From assembly GCA_963932145.1 (NCBI GenBank), contig OZ010573.1, forward strand, positions 22,573,565-22,637,564: 64,000 nt of DNA. Direction: 5' to 3'. Below the pieces are notes generated by a model. It was not told the origin of the DNA. It did no database searches and was given only the letters and a program-made list of their open reading frames with translations. The translations under genes and the position numbers were made by a program. The DNA comes from Acanthosepion lycidas (taxonomy: Eukaryota > Mollusca > Cephalopoda > Sepiida > Sepiidae). Positions 1 through 10,499 of this stretch are shown here, in pieces (the first letter of the stretch is position 1; the number at the start of each line of letters is the position of its first letter).

Positions 1-403
1 TTGAGCACTGTACCGGGACGATCGACTAGACGTAAGAACAATTTGATTTTTTTTTTTTTTTTTTGCTGGTAGGGGTGAACTAAAAGTGCTTGCAATTTAC
101 ACGCTTAAAACACTTGAATACATTTCAATAAGGAAAATCCCACTCGGATGACGCCGTCAAAATATTTAATACCTTAAGGATTTTATGCATGAGAGAATTT
201 GCGAACGAAAAGCATGAATGAAGGGGGGGTAGATTTTGATACTTATTTATGTAGAGTAGATTAAAGGAGTAGATTTTGATATGTTCTGAAAAGTGGTTAT
301 GTGAGCACCTTACAATTTTTGCAAACGAAAAAAAAAATTCAATTAAAAACAGGAGTGGAATAGCGGGGTTTACTAAGTTTGGCACAAGGCTATATATTTG
401 ATT
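1..403. other. Unannotated AT-rich stretch
   Basis: AT-rich sequence with a T run at about 47-64. I see no gene and no repeat recognisable from other parts of the window. The small open frame on the minus strand has no family signature. Confidence 0.5.
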
Positions 404-900
404 CGATTGATTGATTCGTTTTCTATGGCTTAATGACCCTTTACATGTTATTTAAAACCAGAAAAATATTTTTTACATTGTACAATTTATTTTAGAGATA
501 ATAATGTTTAAGTGATGCAAGGTTTATTAATTAACCTATAGCTGGTGGTGGGGACAGGTGGATTTATACCTTTACCAGGACAGGGACTGGGAGGGATCGT
601 AAGCAGACAGACATTACTTAGAACTACAAGGGATAGGAAGTTGTGGAGGTCATAGTTTTCTCCCGCCCACGCTCTGAATGTTTTTGTGCGTAAGTGAATA
701 TAACGAAGCCAACGAGAATTGGAACACGGCTCTCCGATTAACAATTCCGAACTGTTATCCATTACACCACCCGCACATCCAAGTTTACAGTCCCTATTAT
801 TCGCAAACGGTCACTCATCTCAGTACTGACCTGACTCAACGTTGTTTAACTTCAGTGATCATACGGGAATTGGTGTTTTAACGTCATGTGAGTGTAAGCC
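404..900 (-). mobile_element. 5S-tRNA chimeric SINE, copy A (with internal insert)
   Basis: Read on the minus strand, the element starts with a 5S rRNA-like head (about 900-785: GAAGTTAAACAACGTTGAG, then GTCAGTACTGAGATGAGTGA). A tRNA-like part follows (about 775-690) with an A-box-like GTGTAATGGATAACAG. The body contains AACCTATAGCTGG and a 3' part with TCTGGTTTTAAATAA, ending in an ATCAATCAATC-like tail. About 105 bases at 573-677 interrupt the body; they match 1239-1343 and resemble a LINE C-terminal end, so the SINE was hit or recombined after insertion. Not expected to be transcribed as 5S or tRNA. Confidence 0.75.
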
Positions 901-1029
901 CACTATAAATTCAGATCGCCCAGTGAGGATCGAATTCATTAGACAATAATACTGTACTGCTAGACTAGTAATTATTAACATTCACCAATGACGTAGGACT
1001 TATCGGTATTGAAGAACTGGTTGCATTTC

Positions 1030-1345
1030 TCGATATCATTATGATAAAAGCTGTCCTCTCTTCTTATAATAAGGACATGAAGGAGTCTTGTAGCTAAAAT
1101 CAGAAAGAGACAGCTGAAATTTCTGGCACACATAGAAAGGAAAGAAGGCTAGGAAAATTTGGTACTCAAAGGTAGCTTTAAAGGCAAAAATAATACAACT
1201 GAAAGATACATTGATAAAAAGCTTGTGCTATATAGATGACAGGACAGGGACTGGGAGGTATCGTAAGGAGACAGACATTACTTAGAGCTACAAAGGATAA
1301 GAAGTTGTGGAGGTCATAGTTGTTCCCGCCCCCGCTCTGAAGTGA
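1030..1345 (+). pseudogene. LINE ORF2 C-terminal fragment (decayed)
   Basis: Broken frames read like the far C-terminus of a non-LTR retrotransposon polyprotein. Pieces resembling FLGHIMRKEGLENL and a following KGKNNTTERY segment are seen at about 1110-1225. A terminal piece resembling DRDWE ... KLWR is at 1239-1343. The same terminal piece recurs at 573-677 and 55710-55815. Frameshifts and stops throughout. Family assignment is by remembered motif pattern only. Confidence 0.5.
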
Positions 1346-2009
1346 CACAGCACATAAAAAAAATGAAAGAATTATCTTTATTTGTTGAAATAAGTAGGGT
1401 TTTATTTCCTTACCTTTGAGTTTTAAATAAACGGAACGGGACGATTATTCATTTTGTTTTATTTACTTGTTTATTTTTTGAGTAAAATCCACACTAGACA
1501 TCCTTATTCCAACCACTCCTTTTATTAAATATTCAGCAAATTTACTCCCGCTCTGTGATTACCTTACCAGTTCCCGCCATATTAGATCGAAAGCCGCATA
1601 AGTATTCATTCGTAGGTAGCATTTTTTTTTTTTGGCAAATCCCTCTACAAGCCAAACTGCAGCCGATGTCCTCCAACTTGAAAACATACCTTGGACACGG
1701 ACACACGGCCAATGATTCCATCGGAGTAACCCTCTACTCTGACCAGTGACTTCAGTCGAGGAAACCCTCCGTCCAGCAACACCGTGTTATCGCAGCACTA
1801 GCTAAATGCATAGCCAAGGAGCCCAATCTACGTCATTGCCCTGAAAAAGCAGTTTTCCACAGGTTTAATGTCTTCTTTTTAATCCCGTTAATTGCATAGC
1901 AATCTCCCTGCCAGAAAAGCCTGGTGGGGGAACCGGTTTAGCCAACATGATCCGAAAACGTAGCAATGAGTTACATCAGCGGTCGGTAACATACGTTGCC
2001 TGAAATTCT
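1346..2009. other. Unannotated stretch
   Basis: Mixed-composition sequence, less AT-rich around 1640-1960. A CGGTCGGTAAC motif at about 1979 resembles the hAT-like terminus at 2300, but I could not find a partner end. No gene recognised. Confidence 0.4.
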
Positions 2010-2260
2010 ACAACGAGCAGTTATCATTATTTACACTATTTACATGCGGACTATTGCTCTTATCTTTGTTGTTATCGTAACGTTTCGACTGTTGTACCCT
2101 CCGGCCTTCATCAGTTGTATGTCGATTTGGGTAACCTGTCAACGAATTTCGAACTATATCCTATATTTAATGCACGGGTGTAGATTGTTCCCGTTACAAG
2201 GATATCTCGTCTAGTTCTTATTTTAGCATTGCACGTTTCGTTTCCAATGACTCCATCTAC
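2010..2260 (+). repeat. Interspersed repeat family B (hairpin/GAAACG type), diverged
   Basis: Starts with a TACACTATTTACAT block, then an ACGTTTCGACTGTTG ... CCGGCCTTCATCAG segment, also found near 26080-26170, 52340-52420 (opposite strand) and 63240-63440. On the minus strand it reads CTGATGAAGGCCGGAGGG ... GTCGAAACG. I infer it belongs to Penelope-like retroelement ends, because similar motifs lie beside endonuclease-like fragments elsewhere in the window. This copy diverges strongly after about 2150. Confidence 0.5.
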
Positions 2261-2299
2261 AATGCCCAGCCCGCGATATAATAGCGTATTGAATTAAAT

Positions 2300-2590
2300 C
2301 AAGGGTCGGTAACCTACAGCACGCGTGGCACGCCAAGCAATTTCCAACGGCACGCAGCCGCAAATGACATCACGAAGTCCGAACCAATAACTACTACAAC
2401 GCAAAGAAGATATTTAGGTGTTTCAACTTTAATATATACTAAAGTATATATGCTATATGTTATTATTTAAAATATATTCTAGAACAGGTATACTGACCTT
2501 GACTTTATAAAAAAAATACGTATACTGTTGGCATACTGAATGATTTTAAAACCCTAAGTCGGCACATAGCAATATGTTGCCCGACCCCTG
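2300..2590. mobile_element. hAT-like non-autonomous element
   Basis: Left end CAAGGGTCGGTAAC and inverted right end (reverse complement CAGGGGTCGGGCAAC) form short terminal inverted repeats of the CAGGGGTCGGCAA type seen in hAT elements. Length is 291 bp with no transposase frame. Flanking 8-mers AATTAAAT and GCTTACAT match at 5 of 8 positions, so an 8-bp target duplication is possible but weak. Confidence 0.6.
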
Positions 2591-2629
2591 GCTTACATGA
2601 TACTACTAGCGAAACCTGACATAAATCCA

Positions 2630-3170
2630 CTTGATAAGTGTTTTAAAAACGAGACACCGATATCCGAAGGTGAATTGGAATAGCGATAGCTGCTTTCCAA
2701 TAGCTAAGTAAAGTATTAAGAAACTGGAAAATTTCGTTAAATACAAAGTAAAAAGTATTAAACGGCTACGTAACATGAATCCGAAAATTTTCTGGAGATA
2801 TTTGAGAGAACAGTAATGTGGTTCTGCAACAGATACTTACAATATTACATAATAATATAATACGATGAACTAAGCATGTAAGTAACGAAGAAGTTTTAAG
2901 GTCAATAGAAACGTAAAAAGGAGACTTATACTTAAAATCAGAAAGAGGCAGATAAAAATTTCTGAGATATTTAATGAGGAAAGATGGTTGAGAGATTTGA
3001 CACTCACGGGACATGCTGAAGACAAAGAGGGAAAGGGAAGCAATATGTAATGTACCTAACAAGTATATGATTTCAAAACCAGTCTGAAAAGGAATGGGCC
3101 CAGTCAGGCTATCATACCCACGACACACCATTGTAGCTACGATTGCAGTACATGCCATGCTCTAACAATT
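2630..3170 (+). pseudogene. LINE reverse transcriptase C-terminal fragment
   Basis: Degenerate frames resemble the post-reverse-transcriptase region of a LINE. The part at about 2660-2765 reads like IRR.IGIAIAAFQ ... LRNWKISLNTK. Later (about 2930-3165) there is a GHAEDKEGKG-like segment and a C-terminal tail. Many stops and shifts. A related piece is at 55300-55480. It is a dead fragment; the ends are approximate. Confidence 0.55.
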
Positions 3171-3179
3171 CGAGTGATG

Positions 3180-3605
3180 TCTGGTTCGGTTTGTTTGTTT
3201 AACGGCATATCAACTCCTTATGGGTCTTTAATGCCAAAATTTTGTTTTTGTGTGCTTTGAATGTTTTTTTTTTTTACAAAAACTTTTACGTATTCCCCCT
3301 CCCCATAATGTATTGCTGGTAATTTTTATTTTTATTGTTTATTACTATGAAAATTTATTGCTATTAATTTTTCTAATGCATTTTTCTATTTTCATGCTTT
3401 GACCCCAGTCTGGGGGTTCACTATTTGCCCATAGCTGGCACCCTAACAAGTGCTACCACCCTGGATAAGAGTGGACCTGGAAACAACAGCAATTAAGTGG
3501 TGTTTCCACGCTCCTCAAAATCTCCCGATCAGAGGCCTTGCTGCCGGATGTAGTTTATTGTCATACCCAGGACCAGTGACGTGAGGAAATATATGTCGAA
3601 GTGAA
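3180..3605 (+). repeat. Interspersed repeat family A
   Basis: Begins with TTTGTTTAACGGCATATCAA, continues with GGTCTTTAATGCCAAAA, and ends near GTCATACCCAGGACCA. The central part reads GGGGTTCACTATTTGCCCAT and CCCGATCAGAGGCCTTGCTG. Other copies: 5218-5500 (+), 23878-24225 (-), 37945-38020 (-, partial) and 58410-58960 (+). No coding capacity and no obvious Pol III boxes, so I leave the class open. Confidence 0.65.
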
Positions 3606-3920
3606 CCGACAAAATCTCCTGATAATTAACTAGGCGTCTTCCTTTCTTTGCTTACAGACAAATAGTTTATTTAAACTTCTTTTCTCTCATTATTTTTATT
3701 TTTGTTTATTTCCCCGTATTTAAACTGATTTATTCTTATTTGTTGTCATTAAATTTTGACTTTAATCCTCGTCTAAAATGACCTAAAAGATTAAAATCAT
3801 AATTTTCTGTTTACTCAATAACGGAATATCTTCTCACTAAACAAGACTGTTTTGCCAAAACACAGCTTTTTATTTAATTTTTGCGTTAGTTTCTTTGTAC
3901 GTTTTTCTTTGAATGATTTA

Positions 3921-4001
3921 TTAGGTTGGTGCAAAAATAATGTCGTTCCTTGACGTTAAAAAATACGTCAAAAAAACGACATTATTTTTGCACCAACCTA
4001 A
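3921..4001. mobile_element. 81-bp mariner MITE (MADE1-like)
   Basis: An 81-bp near-perfect palindrome starting TTAGGTTGGTGCAAAAATAA and ending in its inverse, flanked by TA on both sides (3919-3920, 4002-4003). The arms differ at about two positions around the TGTCGTT/TTGACGT segment. The terminus is nearly the same as the known Hsmar1/MADE1-type mariner inverted repeat, and MADE1 is also about 80 bp. No coding capacity; it would need transposase supplied in trans. Confidence 0.85.
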
Positions 4002-4109
4002 TAAATAGTAGAATTCTTATAGACAAAGGAAGCTTATAGGAAGGCGTAGTGTTAAATCAAACCTCGTATTGTAAAATAACATACGACAAAAGCACGAATA
4101 GTTATACCG

Positions 4110-4198
4110 TAATCCACACACACAAAACACACACATATATATGTGCGCGTGTTTAAGATATAGGTACTTTTTGTAGACGTCTTTTTAATAAAACATGC

Positions 4199-4232
<34 letters not shown>

Positions 4233-4321
4233 CAAATGTGAGAAAGAACAAATGGAGTAAAAATCCACTGTTCGTAGCATTTATTTAAAAAAAAATGCGC
4301 AATACAAAGTAGATCAAAATA

Positions 4322-4413
<92 letters not shown>

Positions 4414-4480
4414 TATATATATATATATCTTATTTATATATATATATAAGATATAAGTACTTTTTGTTGATATACCTTAT
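4110..4480. repeat. (CA)n and (TA)n microsatellite block
   Basis: CA repeats near 4120-4135, then (TA)n at 4202-4231, 4328-4408 and 4414-4450. Two similar single-copy-like blocks (about 4152-4195 and 4445-4495, each with AAGATATA.GTACTTTTTGT) flank the (TA)n tracts. The tract therefore probably lies inside a duplicated or nested repeat. Confidence 0.8.
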
Positions 4481-4584
4481 TAAAAAGAATATACCTTTTA
4501 TGTCTATTACATTTGCTGATCTTTTTTTTTCATTTTGCTAATGCAGCTGTTTATGTATAAAAATTACTAAAATTCATATTATGT

Positions 4585-4838
4585 TGCTTTCGACTCACAT
4601 GTCATCATCGTGGGTGCTATTGAGAAAAGCAAAGAAAATTAAGTGTATTTTAAACAGCACATTTTCTTTACTTTTGTAGTTTTTTGTTTTGTTTATTTTT
4701 AAAGCTAAATCATGTACAATGGAACGCAGTAAGTCACGTGATGGCAATATGTAAAGGTCACGTGATAGTATTTTTTAGGAATTTCTTTTCTCTCTCGTTC
4801 TCTCACCCCTTATGATGACTCATGTGAGTCGAAAACTT
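4585..4838. repeat. Possible inverted-repeat-bounded segment
   Basis: TTTCGACTCACATG at about 4588 recurs inverted as CATGTGAGTCGAAAA near 4817-4836, enclosing about 250 bases with no coding potential. This could be a small inverted-repeat transposon, but I cannot see a clean target duplication. Confidence 0.35.
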
Positions 4839-5217
4839 GGATTTGAAACTTGGTTATTTTATAAATAAGCAACAACCACATTTACGAAAGTTGTTTATAA
4901 ATTAGAACAGTTTGATCGATTTGTTTATTACGGATTATCAACCCTTAGTTGGCTATTTAAACCCGAGGCATATTTGGGGGATAGTAAGTATTTTTTGTGT
5001 GTGCAACTGAATATTGTATTTAGAAGATAACAATGATTTTTTTTCTAATACAAATCGTACTATTTAACCCATAGCTGGGGAAGAAAAGATTGGTTCATAC
5101 TTTTCCCACGAGTATTTCCGTATTTGCAAACGAGAAAATTCTGAATAAAATTATAATGACTATTCTTTTTAATAAAACATGTTTACACAAACAATTATTG
5201 TCCAAATACACCAAGTA
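4839..5217. other. Unannotated stretch with SINE body scrap
   Basis: Mostly unassigned AT-rich sequence. At 5062-5118 there is a minus-strand scrap of the chimeric/tRNA SINE body: AACCCATAGCTGGGG, then GGTTCATACTTTTCCC. Confidence 0.45.
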
Positions 5218-5500
5218 TATGTTGGTTGGTTATTTTTGTTTAGCGACATATCAACACCTCTGTGGGTCATTTAATGCCGAAATCTAAATTGTTCGTACGC
5301 AATTTTATGGCTTCAACTACATATATTTTTTACATAATATTATACTTTCCGGGTAAACGTATTTTTATTGATATATAGTTTGTACATTATCTATTGTAGG
5401 CGTTTTGGTATATACCTATTTCTTTAAAGTACGAGTCCTGGGTATGATGATGAACTACATCCGGCAGAAAAGATTTGATCGGGAGATATAGTAGAATTAC
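5218..5500 (+). repeat. Interspersed repeat family A, copy 2
   Basis: Starts GGTTGGTTATTTTTGTTTAG with CGACATATCAACACC, and ends near GTCCTGGGTATGATGATGAA, followed by GAACTACATCCGGCAG. The middle is diverged from the 3180 copy. Confidence 0.6.
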
Positions 5501-5555
5501 CAACAAATCTTTTTATGGCAAAATTACATTTTCTATAGCTGAAGGCTTACAATTG

Positions 5556-5561
<6 letters not shown>

Positions 5562-5614
<53 letters not shown>

Positions 5615-5780
5615 GTATATAGTGTTATCCGGATATAAGAGAGTTGGACCGGAGAAGTCTCTTATATCCGGGTTTCTCTTATATCAAGGTTTGGTCTATT
5701 TTGTTTAGGTAAGTATGGCTCTAATTTGGGACCAGATAAAATCTCTCTTATATCCGGGTTTCTCTTATATCCGGGTTACA

Positions 5781-5822
<42 letters not shown>
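5562..5822. repeat. (TA)n tracts flanking a MITE
   Basis: (TA)n at about 5562-5612 and 5786-5822 sits on either side of the pogo-like MITE at 5620-5783. This fits insertion of a TA-targeting element into a (TA)n tract. Confidence 0.8.
5620..5783. mobile_element. pogo/Tigger-like MITE
   Basis: Ends read AGTGTTATCCGGATATAAG on the left and, inverted, CAGTGTAACCCGGATATAAG on the right, with TA flanks. The CAGTGTAACC-type terminus is what pogo/Tigger elements carry. Internally the block CCCGGATATAAGAG recurs about four times in both orientations. There is no transposase. A second copy lies at 35254-35390. Confidence 0.65.
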
Positions 5823-5825
<3 letters not shown>

Positions 5826-6007
5826 GAAATGGAAAAAGTCCGACAATTATTTTTAAGAGATTTTTATGTTTTATGTTTATATATTCTTTTTATAGATACA
5901 AATATTTAGTTAAATGCTCTGTTTACTTAAATATTTGTATCTATAAAAAGAATGTATAAACCTAAAAATGTCTTAAAAATAATTGTTGGACTTTGTCCAT
6001 TTCATAA
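5823..6007. repeat. Long imperfect palindrome
   Basis: The arm at about 5824-5925 (GAAATGGAAAAAGTCCGACA ... TTTGTATC) is repeated in inverse at 5926-6007 (GATACAAATA ... TGTCGGACTTTGTCC as seen from the other strand). Arms of 80-100 bases with almost no spacer. The same unit appears singly at 16630-16730, so this is a head-to-head pair of one repeat end. Confidence 0.7.
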
Positions 6008-6235
6008 TGTGTGACGTCATTTGTTTACATTTGGATACGCCATGAGCAGATATGAATGTACGATTCTCTGTGGCTCGATCAGGCTATATGACAGGTTCGA
6101 ATCTTGTCGGAGAACGAATATTTTCTATGAAAATTTCTCGGACATTCAGGCAGGTAAATGTTGTTTACTATAAACAGAGCATTTACTTAAATATTTGTAT
6201 CTATAAAAAGAATGTATAAAAATAAATTATATATT
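6000..6235 (+). mobile_element. tRNA-related interspersed element
   Basis: Contains TGACGTCATTTGTTTACATT and a tRNA-like stretch with a B-box-like GGTTCGAATC at about 6093. This is followed by GAAAATTTCTCGGACATTCA and a tail with AAACAGAGCATTTACTTAAA. A minus-strand copy of most of it lies at 16560-16795. Likely a tRNA-derived SINE. Confidence 0.55.
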
Positions 6236-6354
6236 ATTATAGCAATAGGAATCATCGTTTCACCTTGTAAATTTAAAATTAAATTACAAGGATTTTGAAA
6301 TCTATCAGGTTAAGAAAATAACTTTACAGTAGGACATTATGTTGACGGTTTCAG

Positions 6355-6662
6355 TATTTTCAAAGTTTAGTTTCTTTGTAGTGTTTATATCTTACAGGTG
6401 CTAAATAAGTACATTCACATAAAATGTGTTTCACTGTGAGTGCGGCTAGACATGTTGCTTGGTCATTCTTTACCAAGTATGAATTGATGAGGAATGTGTG
6501 GCCTATATGTAGTCGAGCCACCGTCTTGTTTTCATTTTCTGAACCTTTTGTTTCCATTCACTTAGGATTGGTTTGATTGTGAGAAGTTTATTATTTCCGT
6601 TGTCGATCCACTTCTGCCATTTCTGTTGAATCTAAATGTTTATTTTACTTTTCAGGTTCGTA
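6355..6662 (-). pseudogene. LINE fragment downstream of RNase H (5' interrupted)
   Basis: The minus-strand frame reads KTVARLHIGHTFLINSYL, then LTVKHILCEC. This is the conserved RLRIGHT...LTVEHIL.C region that follows RNase H in I-type LINEs. Upstream pieces resemble KSKINI.IQQKWQKWID. It is continuous in order with the RNase H scrap at 7098-7210 and is split from it by another LINE end on the plus strand. Confidence 0.7.
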
Positions 6663-6689
6663 TGAGGGATCTTGAAATTATTATCAGAG

Positions 6690-7097
6690 GTTTCAAAGAC
6701 GTGAAGTGGCTTACCAATTTTCTACAAATATTTCCATGGCAACTGCTCTGACGAAATACTTTCATTGTAACCCCAACTACATGAATTTAAGCGTGCAACT
6801 AAGCTGGTATCTTGATCCCACCCTTTCATTCTCGAAACAGTTAAATGTAACCGCCTCTTCTACTCCAACAGCTTCTTCTCTCACACTTCCCGACAGTGGA
6901 ACTTCCTTCCTTCACTGATGTCTATAATCTTCAAATATTCAAATGTAATGTCAGCCGACATCTTCTAGTGCCTTAATCCTGATCCCCGTCTTTCTATATA
7001 TCCTTTCTTCAAAAAACCCTCTTGCTCTCACTCTCTGTAACTCCTTGCGTGCTAGTGGCACTCCCACCTTGCTTCGGGTGAAATACTTTAAAAAGTT
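6690..7097 (+). pseudogene. LINE 3' end (GGGTGAAATnnTTAAA type)
   Basis: Broken frames match the C-terminal tail of a CR1/jockey-like ORF2: STNISMATALTKYFH in one frame and, in the others, pieces like the HEFKRA ... SHPF and NVMSADIF segments. It ends at CTTGCTTCGGGTGAAATACT. The same 3' terminus recurs at 13238-13260 (+), 19105-19130 (-) and 62583-62605 (-). 5' truncated, as usual for target-primed insertion. Confidence 0.65.
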
Positions 7098-7210
7098 CCA
7101 TTTCGGGCAGACTTTGCGGCTAAACCTGCTTGGTCATTTATTCTAATTACCGTGTGGCTTGGAATCCAGCATAAGAGTATTTCTTGGATGATGGACAATG
7201 AATTCGGAAT
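7098..7210 (-). pseudogene. LINE RNase H scrap
   Basis: On the minus strand the translation contains LLCWIPSHTVIRINDQAG then LAAKSA. This resembles the W.PSH.GI.GNE.AD..AK motif of LINE RNase H. Together with 6355-6662 it makes one minus-strand LINE interrupted at about 6665-7097. Confidence 0.65.
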
Positions 7211-7214
7211 ATAT

Positions 7215-8600
7215 ACTTTTGTATATCCATTACAAATTATCATCATTATTCTTCTGGTGACGTAGAAATCAGAAATAATTCAATGGTAAATAGAATGTTT
7301 TTCTTTTTAGTATAATATCCATCAAGTGCTGTGCAACGGTAAAATTACTTTACAAGCTTAATGTTTGACAGTATTCGTAAACTATAATACTAACTAATAA
7401 TAAAGCATTCTCAAACTCATACCTTAAATCTGAAACGTGAATATTAACATGCCGTGCGTGTTATTAAAAAGACAAAGAAAAAAATGAATTCATAAAGTTA
7501 AAAAATCCTTGGGAAAAATACTTGACACAAACAGTTTAAAATTTCGTTAAATTCAACAAAATCTCGCTGATTATCGAAATATCACGTTTTCTAGACATTA
7601 GCACCCTTAGGCAATATGGCGTCATTTAGAAATTGTGGAGACTGATTTTTTTTTCTATTCTGGTTTATATTACATTAAAGCGAGACTTTGGACCCGTGGG
7701 CTCAAATTAATAAGGAAGCTTTATACACATTGCTTTTCCATTATAAAAATAAAAACTGGTCAAAAACCTTTTATTCAAATTTCACTACTCTTCGTCTATA
7801 CATCTGAATATATCCCACAAAATATCAAAATATACTGGGTGAAGTGAATTATTGAAAATCTATCTCATCATTATATTTGCTTCCTTCTTTAAATGTGTCA
7901 GTGGTATCTTTCAAGTAGTAGACGAATGGCTATGGATAAAAGCGGATTTTGTACTATTTTAAAATCAGACTGCAAGTACATTTTGTTTATTCTTACAGAT
8001 TTCTTGTTAAATCATTGATAGTGATTTTTTACGCGGCTGGATTTTGCAAGTATTGGAAGACACTAAAATCCAAGGTGCAATCAAGAATACTGCATTACAT
8101 GGTTTTGTAACCAAGAAAGTTAAATAAATTAAAACTTGGACGAAAAGTCCTTCTTTTTTTTTAACTAAAGCAACACGTTATCGAAAAACCTTTTTTTAAA
8201 AAAAAAATAAAACGTTGTTTGTGTTACCGCAATGAAATGTTATGACGATTTGGTTTACAATGTCATCAAAGGTTTAGGAAAACTCTTGAGATTCATATTG
8301 AGAAAATTATATTCGGCTCTGATGTAAAAACCTTTTATAGGTTAAGTTCAGCCAAACAGTAAGTTAGGATTAAGTCGTATGTATTCTGTATAAAGAGATT
8401 ATAGGTTAACCACAAAAGACACAGGCGTGCCAGAAGCGTGCGTTTGTGTGTCTGATGTAGATGCGGATTACTTTGGTACAAAGGCACCGTTATAAGGCAC
8501 TCGATAAGGATCTACATGGCTACATGAACGAAGGGTCCATTAAACAGTTTTGCTTATCATCGTTTTACGGTAAGCGTCTTCATATTTCCGGTTTGATAAC
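7215..8600. other. Unannotated AT-rich stretch
   Basis: About 1.4 kb without a recognised gene or known repeat. Short open frames in it show no domain pattern. Homopolymer A/T runs near 8150-8210. Confidence 0.4.
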
Positions 8601-8609
8601 CATTAAGTC

Positions 8610-8619
8610 TATGTATATG

Positions 8620-8654
<35 letters not shown>

Positions 8655-8863
8655 ATGTATGTGCGTTTATTACTTCAAAAATAATACATAAAAACGCATT
8701 ACATCCTCGGATGAACTTTATTAGGATTTATTTACCTTGATAAAATTAGTAAAGAATAGTTTTCCTTTTGTCTTTATTCGTATATACTACACACAAAAAA
8801 GCTTTGGGACAACCTGATTTATTTCAAAAACACCTTCATATACATATACACACACACACACAC

Positions 8864-8927
<64 letters not shown>

Positions 8928-8935
8928 AAATTAAC
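8610..8935. repeat. Microsatellite pair (TA)n(TG)n and (CA)n(TA)n
   Basis: (TA)n(TG)n at 8618-8660 and (CA)n(TA)n at 8846-8928 enclose about 190 bases. The enclosed sequence includes CCTCGGATGAACTTTATTAG, similar to 31530-31552. The paired opposite microsatellites look like the two ends of one repeat unit. Confidence 0.7.
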
Positions 8936-9660
8936 AGATCGGAGAATTCGATTTCGCTTCGTCAGACTTGGTGGTTTCAAAACAATGAATGGATTTAAAA
9001 ATTCTTTCAGGAATCAAACGAAAAACTATAATTACATTGAGCTCTTGGGATTTATATCCTCTCTGTAATTATCCATACGGATTACCAATTAACTTAACAC
9101 AAAATACTTACCCAAAAGTTCGAGGAATTCGAAAAGATTGATAAATCCGCTTATTAATCAAGGAGCTAAGCATTTCTTGTAATCTCTCGAATATTTCACA
9201 CATCTCTCTATATCGCTCCATAAAGAACTATATTTACTTTTAATTTCTTCAAGAAAGGTATTTTGTGCTTTGAGTTCCCTGAACTTTTGAATAACATCTC
9301 AAATTTTTCTAACGCTTACTCCTTTATTCTGAGATCGAGAGAGAGAAATAGAGAAACAGAAAAAAGGCACAACAGAATGGTACTGTGTAAACGGATATTT
9401 ATTTTCCGGTGTTATGTGAGCACACATGAATTAGCCTATGATTGTGCAAGAATGCACTTGTGAATGTGCGCATGCGCAGACTGATTACGCGCGCAAACAT
9501 CCCGTGATTTTTTCATACCATTCTTTACGAAAGATTTATCATTCCCCATATTTTTTTATATTAATATAAGGCAGAGAACAGGTAATTACGCAATTAGCAC
9601 AATCATGCTTCCAATCACGACCAGGAAAATTGGTTCATTGAATTGTGCTAGACAACTTTC
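8936..9660. other. Unannotated stretch
   Basis: No gene or repeat recognised. Short GAGA-rich run near 9335-9365. Confidence 0.4.
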
Positions 9661-9664
9661 CTAG

Positions 9665-9990
9665 CTAAAATCTATCTTTATAAGTCTACCATTCGTCCGT
9701 GCATTGATTATTACTGACACATCTGTTCTGCTGATTCTGTTATGTATTTAGAGATTCTCGACAAAATCCAAAGTAGAGCCTTTAATATTATAGGTCCGAC
9801 CAGGTAACTGAACTTCAATCACTTTGACACAACCGTAACGCCACTTCCTTTATCCTCTCGATAAACGGTTTCATGACAAGTGTTCGGATGAGCTTTCGTC
9901 TTTGGTACAGCAACCTATCGAATTTAAGCAGAGTACTAGATTGGCAGTTAGGTCTTATTATTGTTGTGATGGTAGAAGATCCGCTAATGT
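9665..9990 (+). pseudogene. LINE ORF2 fragment
   Basis: Begins TATAAGTCTACCATTCGTCC (decayed YKSTIRP) and continues with a LDKIQSRAFNIIG-like piece at about 9760-9800, the region following the palm of a CR1/jockey-like reverse transcriptase. A parallel copy begins at 12718. Multiple frameshifts. Confidence 0.6.
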
Positions 9991-10084
9991 GGTATATTTA
10001 ATAACAAAAGTAATAAAAAAGAAATTAAAAGAAATTGGCAAGAGTATATACACATATACATATTATAAAACAAATTTAAATATT

Positions 10085-10490
10085 TAAAATTTCAGCGCCC
10101 TCTCTCCTTTGTGCGCATGTGTAGTTACATCAAAGTAAACATCACTTTAGTCCGATGACGTCATAAAGGACGAAACACGTTATACGAAAACATTTTCTTT
10201 GTCATTAATTTTCCTAACATTGTTCTTGTATATAAGACTTCTTTATATATTTTCTCCTATTATGTACATGTATACATGTGTGCGTATTTAAGCAGCATTC
10301 CTTCATTTATACATGTTCCATTAAAGACGAAAGACAAGGTATTACGATTAATCTTTTTATTTAATTTATCCTTGTGTTCGAATAATTGTTTTCATTTTTG
10401 GACACAGAGTTTGTAGAAACTGTCGAAATGTTCTATAATTCCCAGCGCTTTTGGCTATACTTTCAGCCATTATTAAGGATGATTTTGTTT
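10085..10490 (-). repeat. Penelope-like 3' region (inferred)
   Basis: Lies 3' of the endonuclease-like fragment at 10500-10830 on the minus strand. It contains a hairpin GGCTGAAAGTATAGCC followed by AAAAGCGC (10446-10470), then TACCTTGTCTTTCGTC near 10325-10345. Related blocks are at 31910-32170 and 57400-57680. Class inferred from position and recurrence. Confidence 0.45.
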
Positions 10491-10499
10491 TTGCTTTTT

